Below, piece by piece: positions 1 through 5,684 of a DNA stretch of 5,704 nucleotides. Position 1 is the first letter of the stretch. Each line of letters starts with the position of its first letter. Location: contig JAGPGE010000420.1 in the NCBI GenBank assembly GCA_018056145.1, positions 1-5,704 on the forward strand. The letters are read 5' to 3'. This DNA is from Armatimonadota bacterium (GTDB lineage Bacteria > Armatimonadota > Zipacnadia > Zipacnadales > JABUFB01). The notes under the pieces are model-generated. The model searched no databases. It had not been told where the DNA came from and saw only the letters and a program-made list of their open reading frames with translations. The position numbers and the translations under genes are program-made.

Positions 1-2
1 TC

Positions 3-1982
3 ATCGAGGCCGAGGACGCACTCCCCGAAGCGGACACGATCAGCGTGGACGCGGTGAAGCAGTGGCGAGACTTCCAGCTTGGCTGCGTCCTGTCCGCACA
101 GGGCATCTACGAAGATGCGTACGAAGCATTTGTGGCGGCCACTCAGGGGCCATCCGTCGTCTACTCGGATGTGGCCTGGCTACGCCGCGGCGAGTGCCTC
201 GAGTTCCAGGGGAAGTGGGATGAAGCAGTGTCAGCGTATGCCCACCTTGAGGCCTTCGCCTCTGTCCCACAGTTCCGGGCCAAGGCGCGATTCTGGGCAC
301 ACCGGGTCAGCAATCTAGCGGCGGACTACAAGCCAAGCATTGGCGTGGGAGCGGTCTACTGGGGCGAAGATCGACAGACCCAGGGACAGTGGGACAGCTA
401 CGGAGAAGAGACCTTCTTGCTCTGCGGCCGCATGGCGCCGGGCGATCTCATGGGCGGCCTCGCGGCGCCCGTCAGGTACCGGGTCTACACCGCTGACAAA
501 AGCAAGCACAACTGGTGGTGGAACTACGATCCGGTGACGGAGCACCCCAGTGTCATGATCGACCCGCCACGAGCTCACGCGACGGCGTGCAACTGGGATG
601 ATGGAGGGGAGAAGCAGGAGGTCGGCACAGGGCCTGATCTGATGGTGGACTTCCCCATTCCGGAGGGGCTCCATCGTCTCAGTCTCTACCTCGTCAACGA
701 CTTCAACTACTACGAGCCGAATCGCGAGTACACGATCTACCTGCTCAACGCAGACAGGCATGTGCTTGCCGCCTGCCCGGTCCGCGACTTCGAGCAGGGC
801 GTCTACCACCACTTCGCCATCCAAGGCCCCCAGACTATCACCTTCAGGGTCTTCCGCAACCTGAGCATGAACACGCTGCTGCAGGGGATCTTCCTTGACA
901 GGATTGACGCGGAAGTGGACGCCCGGATCTCATCGGATACCTTCGGCCCTCTGGGCGAGATACTGCAGGACCACGACGGTGCTGAACCAGATCGCGCCGA
1001 ATCGCCTATCGACGCTGTCGAACGCCGGCAGGCGATCCGTCTTCTGCTGGGGAGCGACCGCGACAGGGTTCAGCGCTGCCACCGCGTCGCTAACCTGCTC
1101 ACGGCATTCGGCGCTGGCCGCCTCTGTACGCTGGATGCGCTGGAGCGCATCTATGGCATGGTCCTTGACCGCATCGGACCGGAGGCGAGCATCGACTTCT
1201 GGAGCCGCACAGCTGACGCGCAGCTCAAGACGGGGTACCGAGCAGGCGCGGTGCGTTACACACTCTGGGCGCAGCGTGCCGCCAACGGGACCAGCATATC
1301 GGGCAAGGAGTGCCTCGGGTTCCTGGATCGATGTCTGGCACGTATGCACGCCAACTACCCGTACTACGTGACCGAGAGTCGGCACACGCCGACCAGCCCG
1401 ATGGACCGACCTGCATCCGAACCGTACGCACGCGGCTTGGCGGATGCGTACATCGAGGTCGCGTTCCAGGGGCGCGACCTCATGCAAGCGAGCTCCGACA
1501 TCCTGCCCATGGCCCGCAAGTATCTAAGGTTGGGAGGCCGGACCATCCCGAAGCGTTTCTTTGAGGCCATCGGCATCGAGAATATGGGCGGCAGCGATCT
1601 GTACGATTACAGCGTCTGTTGCGATGACGACGAAGCCTGCGTGAGAGCCCTCCGAGGGGCTCTGGTCGCGCCTGGGGGGGCCGGTCCCTGGGGAGACGAC
1701 TGGGTGCGCTGTAGACTCCTCTCGGCTCTGGGGCGAGCCGGCTACTACGACGAGGCCGAGGCCGAACTCGAAGGTATGCTGGCATCCGAGACGACCGCCA
1801 GATTCACGAAAGCAAATGGCGCGTACAACGTCGCTGTAGACATGATGTTGAGGGGCGACAAGGTGCATGCACGGAAGTGGTTCGAGTATGTCATCGAGCA
1901 CTTCCCTGACTTGTGGTTCGCCAAGAACGCTCGTGGATTCCTGGATGCCGGACTCAAGCTGCCCTGGGAGGGAATGAGATGA
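3..1982 (+). CDS. TPR-repeat protein with internal Trp/Tyr-rich beta domain, 5' end outside the window
   Basis: The frame is open from the left edge with coding-like residues before the first possible start (GTG at 45), so the true start is probably upstream; 659 residues are visible. Visible residues about 15-105 form paired amphipathic helices typical of tetratricopeptide repeats (YEDAYEAFVAAT; LRRGECLEFQGKWDEAVSAY). Residues about 105-302 are unlike TPRs: rich in Gly, Trp, Tyr and Asp with beta-strand patterning, including KHNWWWNYDPV, CNWDDGGE, LHRLSLYLVNDFNYYEPNRE and the strand YTIYLL. This looks like a compact beta-sandwich, perhaps ligand-binding; I recall similar segments in proteins of environmental bacteria but cannot name a family. 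Residues about 303-560 are mostly helical, and about 565-652 return to TPR-like helices (YYDEAEAELEGML; DKVHARKWFEYVIEHFP). A signal peptide cannot be judged. Its stop overlaps the next start by 4 bases, implying translational coupling. Coding is secure; TPR assignment is good; function is unknown. Confidence 0.88.
   Translation: MEAEDALPEADTISVDAVKQWRDFQLGCVLSAQGIYEDAYEAFVAATQGPSVVYSDVAWLRRGECLEFQGKWDEAVSAYAHLEAFASVPQFRAKARFWAHRVSNLAADYKPSIGVGAVYWGEDRQTQGQWDSYGEETFLLCGRMAPGDLMGGLAAPVRYRVYTADKSKHNWWWNYDPVTEHPSVMIDPPRAHATACNWDDGGEKQEVGTGPDLMVDFPIPEGLHRLSLYLVNDFNYYEPNREYTIYLLNADRHVLAACPVRDFEQGVYHHFAIQGPQTITFRVFRNLSMNTLLQGIFLDRIDAEVDARISSDTFGPLGEILQDHDGAEPDRAESPIDAVERRQAIRLLLGSDRDRVQRCHRVANLLTAFGAGRLCTLDALERIYGMVLDRIGPEASIDFWSRTADAQLKTGYRAGAVRYTLWAQRAANGTSISGKECLGFLDRCLARMHANYPYYVTESRHTPTSPMDRPASEPYARGLADAYIEVAFQGRDLMQASSDILPMARKYLRLGGRTIPKRFFEAIGIENMGGSDLYDYSVCCDDDEACVRALRGALVAPGGAGPWGDDWVRCRLLSALGRAGYYDEAEAELEGMLASETTARFTKANGAYNVAVDMMLRGDKVHARKWFEYVIEHFPDLWFAKNARGFLDAGLKLPWEGMR
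1966..1973 (+). promoter_or_regulatory. Shine-Dalgarno site setting the start of the second gene
   Basis: The purine run GGGAGGGA lies inside the last codons of the TPR gene. Its GGAGG core ends 7 bases before the ATG at 1979, the usual distance. This supports 1979 (or the second ATG at 1982) over the upstream in-frame GTG at 1913, which would add 22 residues before the signal peptide. Confidence 0.75.
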
Positions 1983-3460
1983 TGCACAAGCGGTTCGTGT
2001 TCACGGTCGCTGTTCTTGTGTCCGCGCTGGCGGTGTCGCTTGCGGGTCGTGCCGTTGCTGTGACGATCACCATCGAGTTGCCGGCCAACAACTCCATGTT
2101 CAAGGTCGGCGAGCAGGCAACATTCCGCGCTGTGCTCAGCAACTTCGGCGATCACCATTACGAATGGATGTGGTGGTTCGGGGACATCCAGTACGTGGAG
2201 GGATGGTCGTACGGGGTTGGGGAGCGACAGGAGGGCGACCCTCCTGTCACCATACAGGGGCCGCACACCTTCGCCGTGCCCTGTCACGATGCGGCGGCCA
2301 TCGTCTGGGTGGCGGAGACAACCGACGAAGGGACGCAGCACTACTCAGCGGAAGTCCGCTTCAGCGCGATCCAGGCTGACCTGATGAGTGTCTCGTTCAC
2401 CAGTGACCACCATGTCATGACGGACGGGAACTTCTACACCGGTGGCGGACAGGTCTTCCCAAAGCCTGACTGGGTCTCCGGAGAAAGGAACAACCCAATC
2501 AGCCAGACGATGGGCACCAATCTCGCAGCTGATGTTACACTTACAGTGTCGCCACCAGGCATTGCTTTCACACTCGACGGCACTGCGTCGCATGCTGGGC
2601 TGCAGTTTTCGACGCATCTCTCAGGCCAGGGGGAGGAGGTCTCGACGGGCCAGCCGCAGACAGTGCAGACAATGGCCGCGGAGCCACTCCAGTCCAGAAT
2701 ACACCGACTGCAGATGAGCATCCCCTGGGTGCTGGCAGTCGACGGGCTGGGGGAGGTGCAGATTGGGTCGAGCGGGGAGCATGATATCTTTGTGACCTAC
2801 GGGCAGCCCACTGGCGATGGAACTGAGGCTCGGAAGCCGAACCGCAACCGCGTCCACTGGGTTACCAGTACCTGCGCTCTCCTCACGGATCCCTACGGCT
2901 GTGTTGACAGCATCTTCACACAAGCAGACCAAAGGTTCGCACCGGGGTCGCCTCAACTCCCCCAGATCTGGTTCCTGTTCTCCGGAGAGACGACGGGAGA
3001 GTGCCACGACATAGCTCGGTTCTGTGAGGCCGCATCCCAGATGCTTGGTCTCCCGGGTGACCTCGAGGTGCGATGGGGCTATCCCGACACGGATCGACAA
3101 TGTTTCGAGGGCGACACGCACTCCCTCAATCGCCGGCGCCGGCTCGATGTTTCCGGGCACCCACCTCCGGAGGAAACCACTCACGACGAAATCTGCCACC
3201 CCTCGGACGTTGATGGGGCCCGTGAGTGGCTCATATATGAGGACGCATCTCCTCTGCACTTGCCGAACTTCCACGAAGGGTGTTTCCGGTACACCCACGA
3301 CCAGGGCACGCGCTACTACGCCCCAGGCGCTGGGGCCTATAGCTCAATCGGAGACGTAATGAACGCCGTTGTCTGGCGTACTGCTTGGATCTACTGGACT
3401 GGTCCAAACTTTGCGGCGCCCTGCAAAGATCCGGGACCGTACCCTGAAGCAGTATGGTAA
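1979..3460 (+). CDS. Secreted protein with Ig/PKD-like N-terminus and candidate transglutaminase-like C-terminal domain
   Basis: The product has 493 residues. Residues 1-27 are a clear Sec signal peptide: MMHKR, a hydrophobic stretch, then the cleavage motif AVA before VTITIEL. Residues about 28-132 resemble an Ig/PKD-type beta domain (KVGEQATFRAVLSN, YEWMWWFGD, GPHTFAVP). Residues about 133-300 form a second beta-rich region that includes HDIFVTYGQP (268-277). From about 300 the pattern changes to one I associate with transglutaminase-like/papain-fold proteins: a Trp-containing strand, then TTGECHDIARFCEAASQMLG with candidate nucleophile Cys342 at the start of a helix, NFHEGCFRY with candidate His432, and Asp441 or a nearby acidic residue as a possible third member. 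The Cys-to-His gap of 90 residues is long and holds a charged, probably disordered insert (NRRRRLD to HPSDVDG). The many Cys residues suit disulphide bonding outside the cytoplasm. The start is set by the Shine-Dalgarno site and the ATGA overlap with the TPR gene. The domain call is from motif recall, so catalysis is unproven; it may be a non-enzymatic relative. Confidence 0.87.
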   Translation: MMHKRFVFTVAVLVSALAVSLAGRAVAVTITIELPANNSMFKVGEQATFRAVLSNFGDHHYEWMWWFGDIQYVEGWSYGVGERQEGDPPVTIQGPHTFAVPCHDAAAIVWVAETTDEGTQHYSAEVRFSAIQADLMSVSFTSDHHVMTDGNFYTGGGQVFPKPDWVSGERNNPISQTMGTNLAADVTLTVSPPGIAFTLDGTASHAGLQFSTHLSGQGEEVSTGQPQTVQTMAAEPLQSRIHRLQMSIPWVLAVDGLGEVQIGSSGEHDIFVTYGQPTGDGTEARKPNRNRVHWVTSTCALLTDPYGCVDSIFTQADQRFAPGSPQLPQIWFLFSGETTGECHDIARFCEAASQMLGLPGDLEVRWGYPDTDRQCFEGDTHSLNRRRRLDVSGHPPPEETTHDEICHPSDVDGAREWLIYEDASPLHLPNFHEGCFRYTHDQGTRYYAPGAGAYSSIGDVMNAVVWRTAWIYWTGPNFAAPCKDPGPYPEAVW

Positions 3461-3486
3461 CATACACGCGGCGTTCTCTTGCTTCC

Positions 3487-3495
3487 GAGGTGATC
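3487..3495 (+). promoter_or_regulatory. Near-perfect Shine-Dalgarno site for the third gene
   Basis: GAGGTGATC matches the complement of the 16S rRNA 3' end over nine bases; its GAGG core ends 8 bases before the ATG at 3499. It therefore selects 3499 over the upstream in-frame ATG at 3454, which has no such site and would put 15 polar residues ahead of the signal peptide. Confidence 0.75.
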
Positions 3496-3498
3496 TCA

Positions 3499-4185
3499 AT
3501 GGAGACTGCGAGGCTCTTAGGAATTGTCTTGGCCTCTCTCGTCGTGACCGCCGGCCTCTGCGACGGGCCCGCACTGCGTGGTGAGGAGTACCACAGATTC
3601 GCGGCAGAACTCGCACACTACGAGTACGGTCCCCTCCCTGATGGGTTCCCCCACAGCTTCGTGAGCGTCTTCAATGGTTGGGTGGATGGCACGATCCAGC
3701 CGGACGCGAGGCCGCCGCGGGACGCGGCGCGGCTCATTCACGTCGGCGACGACAAGATGTGTGACGCGATCTCCGTTGTGAGCCTGCACCAAGGACGGCC
3801 CACCCGATTGGTGCAGACCTTCTTCTTCTTCGTGGTTGCGGTCGACACCGGCGACGCGACATTCGGCTCTCCACAAGCAGCGGGGGACTTTGTGTCTCAA
3901 CTGGCCGGGTCGCTCTTCACTGAAGGACGCCGCATAGAGCTGACGACGGAGGAGGGCCAACCTGGCCGCTTCCATGGCCGGCAGAACACCGAATGGTCCG
4001 ACTTCGAGGAAGCTATGGCCAAGCGCACATGGCTTGATACGCTGGAATGGTGGCTGGACCCCGGGCAGCTCTTGCTGGTCTTCATCAAGACCTACCCGGG
4101 GTATTCCCGCTTTCCGTACATGCGTGCCGACCTCAACCGCGAATGGTTCAGCCCGCATCTGACCAGGCAGCCGAGTCCGGAGTAG
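3499..4185 (+). CDS. Secreted hypothetical protein, 228 residues
   Basis: I do not recognise this family. Residues 1 to about 28 look like a Sec signal peptide (METARLL followed by GIVLASLVVTAGL). Cys21 sits near the likely cleavage zone, but the preceding residues A-G-L do not make a canonical lipobox, so lipoprotein status is doubtful. The mature part is a single mixed alpha/beta domain of about 200 residues: a helical start (EEYHRFAAELAHYEYG), an unusually hydrophobic strand (LVQTFFFFVVAVD) at about residues 108-120, a helix (AAGDFVSQLAGSLF), and an aromatic C-terminal part (TWLDTLEWWLDPGQLLLVF; YPGYSRFPYMRADL) ending in a polar tail. The FFFF strand is short and lies between charged segments, so it is more likely a buried core strand than a membrane span. 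It starts 38 bases after the second gene's stop, consistent with one transcription unit. An alternative start at 3454 would overlap the previous gene by 7 bases. Confidence 0.82.
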   Translation: METARLLGIVLASLVVTAGLCDGPALRGEEYHRFAAELAHYEYGPLPDGFPHSFVSVFNGWVDGTIQPDARPPRDAARLIHVGDDKMCDAISVVSLHQGRPTRLVQTFFFFVVAVDTGDATFGSPQAAGDFVSQLAGSLFTEGRRIELTTEEGQPGRFHGRQNTEWSDFEEAMAKRTWLDTLEWWLDPGQLLLVFIKTYPGYSRFPYMRADLNREWFSPHLTRQPSPE

Positions 4186-4310
4186 GTCGTGTTGCCGGAT
4201 CGTGGCCAAGGCGACCGCCCCTACGCAAGAGGGTCCCGCCTTCGCTGGTGGGGCCTCCAGTCCACCCCCCGGCGACCGTGTGCCCCTCGCACGGGCGCTG
4301 GGTGCCTCTC
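4186..4310 (+). other. Intergenic stretch, first part of a 310-base gap
   Basis: No convincing gene, promoter or U-tract terminator is visible. A weak inverted repeat CCGTG (4276-4280) / CACGG (4290-4294) could form a short hairpin but lacks a T run. The frame beginning with GTG at 4202 reads as an Ala/Pro/Gly-rich stretch (KATAPTQEGPAFAGG) before losing protein-like character after about 4310, where a different frame becomes protein-like. This could reflect an old frameshift, but there is no Shine-Dalgarno site at 4202. Confidence 0.35.
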
Positions 4311-4478
4311 ATGGCTGGAACGTGGTTCGGAGACGCCAGTGCTTCCCTCGTTGGCGGCAACTGGACGCTCAACAGTGGCGCGCTCGGGTGCACAACACCG
4401 GCGGCCACCACCGACTACCCGGAATGGAGCCAGACGTTTGTCGGTAGCCCGGCCATGTGGCAACCGGAGACCCCGTGA
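4311..4478 (+). CDS. Possible small ORF of 55 codons, or remnant of a larger gene
   Basis: From the ATG at 4311 the frame gives a protein-like composition (AGTWFGDASASLVGGNWTLN; then YPEWSQTFVGSPAMWQPETP at the C-terminus) with roughly three quarters G/C at third positions, similar to the surrounding genes. The stop at 4476-4478 lies 17 bases before the next gene, with that gene's Shine-Dalgarno site in between, a layout typical of coupled genes. Against it: there is no clear ribosome site before 4311 (only a weak GGGTG), no signal peptide, and the frame is also open upstream to at least 4047 through the end of the previous gene. It may be the surviving 3' end of a decayed gene. No family recognised. 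Confidence 0.27.
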   Translation: MAGTWFGDASASLVGGNWTLNSGALGCTTPAATTDYPEWSQTFVGSPAMWQPETP

Positions 4479-4480
4479 GA

Positions 4481-4490
4481 AAGGAAGGAG
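4481..4490 (+). promoter_or_regulatory. Shine-Dalgarno site setting the start of the fourth gene
   Basis: AAGGAAGGAG ends 5 bases before the ATG at 4496. It favours that start over the in-frame GTG at 4457, which would place 13 polar residues before the signal peptide. Confidence 0.75.
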
Positions 4491-4495
4491 CGCCG

Positions 4496-5089
4496 ATGAG
4501 TTGTCCGCGCTGGTACGCACGCTCTGTGTCATTCCTGTGCTTGGCTCTGGCCCTGCTGGGAGCGTCGATGTCGCCCAGTACGCCGGCGCTTGCTCAGCCG
4601 CCAGAACCGGAGACGGTTACGGACGCCTCTGCCATGGGGCCGCCGAACGAGGGGCTGGCTCTCTCCGCCAAGCTCGTGGGTGGTGAGCAAAGGCGAATGC
4701 TGGGCGTCGAGGCGATCGAGGTCAGGGTGGCCAACGTCTCCAACGGGCCCATCCTCGTGGGCACTACGAGTAGGAGTTCCTTCTTCTGGAGGGCCTTCGT
4801 CTACGACTCAGCAGGACGTTGCTTATCCCCACTTGCCATGAACAGCATGGCCTGGATGCCGGTCATGGGATCACGGGGCGCTGTCGGTCCGGGAGACTCA
4901 CGCACGCCCTTGGCTCCCGGCGCCTCGGCCCCGATCTGGCCACCCTACCTGCAAGTGGATGGTCTCTCGGAGCAGACACCCCCAGGGAAGTACACGGTGG
5001 TCGCCATCGCAGTGGATCTCTCGAAGGGCATCCCTTCGCTGCTGATCTCGAACCTTGTCACCTTCGACTGGCCGCGAGCGGCTGAGTGA
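4496..5089 (+). CDS. Secreted beta-sandwich-like protein, 197 residues
   Basis: Residues 1-33 are a Sec signal peptide with a positively charged start (PRWYAR), a hydrophobic core (FLCLALALLG) and a textbook ALA cleavage site before QPPEPE. After a Pro/Glu-rich linker, residues about 55-195 read as an Ig-like beta sandwich: alternating strands in EAIEVRVANVSNGPILVGT, a strand ending in FVYDSAGRCL, a Pro-Gly turn in PLAPGASAPIWPP, the GKYTVVAIAVD strand and a final strand in LLISNLVTFDW. The order (N-S-x-P-I motif, D-x-x-G turn, L-x-P-G, G-x-Y-x-V, closing S-x-x-V-x-F) resembles the BsuPI-type proteinase-inhibitor or related bacterial Ig-like folds, which I offer as a structural analogy only. 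No catalytic residues are evident. It lies 310 bases after the third gene, so it may have its own promoter, although none is visible. Coding and export are well supported; role is unknown. Confidence 0.85.
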   Translation: MSCPRWYARSVSFLCLALALLGASMSPSTPALAQPPEPETVTDASAMGPPNEGLALSAKLVGGEQRRMLGVEAIEVRVANVSNGPILVGTTSRSSFFWRAFVYDSAGRCLSPLAMNSMAWMPVMGSRGAVGPGDSRTPLAPGASAPIWPPYLQVDGLSEQTPPGKYTVVAIAVDLSKGIPSLLISNLVTFDWPRAAE

Positions 5090-5112
5090 CGGCGACTGCA
5101 GGCGCTGCTTGA

Positions 5113-5148
5113 CGTGGCGACTGGTTCGAGCGTCCCAAAGTCGCCACG
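5113..5148 (+). terminator. Inverted repeat after the fourth gene, possible terminator
   Basis: CGTGGCGACT (5113-5122) is perfectly complementary to AGTCGCCACG (5139-5148), giving a 10-bp GC-rich stem with a 16-base loop, 23 bases after the stop codon. No T run follows on either strand, so this is not a classical intrinsic terminator. It could be a U-independent terminator, an mRNA-stabilising 3' hairpin or a protein site. Confidence 0.4.
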
Positions 5149-5157
5149 CCAGGCACG

Positions 5158-5547
5158 CTACTCCTTACGCGGGCGGTAAGCCGGGTTGGCATGGCGGGAG
5201 ACCACAGATCGAGGCACACGACGGTCGACTATGAAGGCGCGGGTGCTTGCGCAGGAGATGTAGACCTCGGCGCAAACGGGAAGCCGGCGGCGGCGCCGCC
5301 GCGATGCAATTGCCTGCTTTCCGCCTCGCCTGACTGGGGCTGAGCGGACCGGGGGTGTCGTCGGTCTCCGAGACCCAACGCTCGACTCGCCATCGACGGA
5401 TCGCCAGCAGAACAAGGCGTGACTCGGCTGGGAAGGTCCTTCCTGCTGAGGCGTCGAATGAAGCATGTGCAGCACCAACTCCCGCCACCACTCGTAGGAC
5501 AGCGGAACATAAGCATCCGCAAGGTTGTGCTCATAGCCCCTCAGGTT
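5158..5547 (-). pseudogene. Possible decayed minus-strand reading frame without a proper start
   Basis: On the minus strand the frame between stops at 5548-5550 and 5158-5160 is open for 129 codons. Its beginning looks protein-like (NLRGYEHNLADAY, then VPLSYEWWRELVLHMLH), but there is no ATG or ribosome site before it; the first usable starts are TTG at 5476-5478 and later codons. The middle becomes Arg/Pro/Ser-rich, including a run of Arg from the GC palindrome, and only the last 40 or so residues (VCAEVYISCASTRAFIVDRR) look ordinary again. This fits a remnant cut at its 5' side, possibly by the element near 5572, but chance openness in GC-rich DNA is an equally good explanation. No family recognised. 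Confidence 0.18.
5287..5302. repeat. Perfect 16-bp GC palindrome
   Basis: GCGGCGGC is followed directly by GCCGCCGC, a perfect palindrome made of GGC/GCC triplets with no loop. It could fold into a cruciform or simply be low-complexity GC sequence. It lies in DNA without a convincing gene. Confidence 0.6.
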
Positions 5548-5586
5548 CTAGACACGGGAACCCGGGGTACGTGTCCGTAATCCGGC

Positions 5587-5638
5587 TTATTGACCCACTC
5601 TCCGGGCCATTTTGGGTCAGTAACAAACCATTATTGAC
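5587..5638. repeat. Three TTATTGAC-type repeats in alternating orientation
   Basis: TTATTGAC occurs at 5587-5594 and again at 5631-5638, 44 bases apart start to start. An inverted copy, GTCAGTAA, lies at 5616-5623 with one mismatch. The first and the inverted copy extend to an 11-bp inverted repeat (TTATTGACCCA 5587-5597 against TGGGTCAGTAA 5613-5623) around a 15-base centre. Such an array suits a transposase end or a dimeric regulator's operator. Confidence 0.6.
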
Positions 5639-5677
5639 ACACATGGAGGCTGTAAGCAGGTCCTACAATGCCCGTCC

Positions 5678-5684
5678 AAGGAGG
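5678..5684 (+). promoter_or_regulatory. Strong Shine-Dalgarno-like motif for a gene beginning at the right edge
   Basis: AAGGAGG is an ideal ribosome-site core. The only nearby downstream start inside the window is GTG at 5699-5701, 14 bases away, which is long. A different frame starting with ATG at 5668 is also open to the edge but has no good site before it. The gene start is therefore undecided. Confidence 0.4.

Noticed and set aside
315..824. Long minus-strand open frame
   Set aside because: It lies wholly opposite the TPR gene and has Val/Arg/Glu-rich shadow composition typical of antisense frames in GC-rich genes.
930..1487. Long minus-strand open frame
   Set aside because: Antisense to the TPR gene, with no ribosome site and no recognisable domain.
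2621..3298. 225-codon minus-strand open frame
   Set aside because: Antisense to the secreted transglutaminase-like candidate; the plus strand has a signal peptide, a good start and coherent domains.
3517..4209. 230-codon minus-strand open frame as long as the gene opposite
   Set aside because: The plus-strand frame has a near-perfect Shine-Dalgarno site and a signal peptide; the minus-strand product is Arg/Pro/Glu-rich without export signal or motif.
5123..5136. GGTTCGAGCGTCCC resembling a tRNA T-arm
   Set aside because: No acceptor, D or anticodon arms fit around it; it is the loop of the 5113-5148 hairpin.
5424..5450. Imperfect palindrome around GGAAGGTCCTTCC
   Set aside because: The perfect core is only six base pairs on each side of one base and nothing nearby gives it a role.
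5551..5575. Inverted repeat GACACG/CGTGTC next to the suspected element boundary
   Set aside because: Six base pairs with a 13-base loop is within chance expectation and no T run follows.
5634..5669. TTGACA and TACAAT as a sigma-70 promoter
   Set aside because: The two boxes are 24 bases apart, well over the usual 16-18, and no better -10 match occurs at the right distance from TTGACA.
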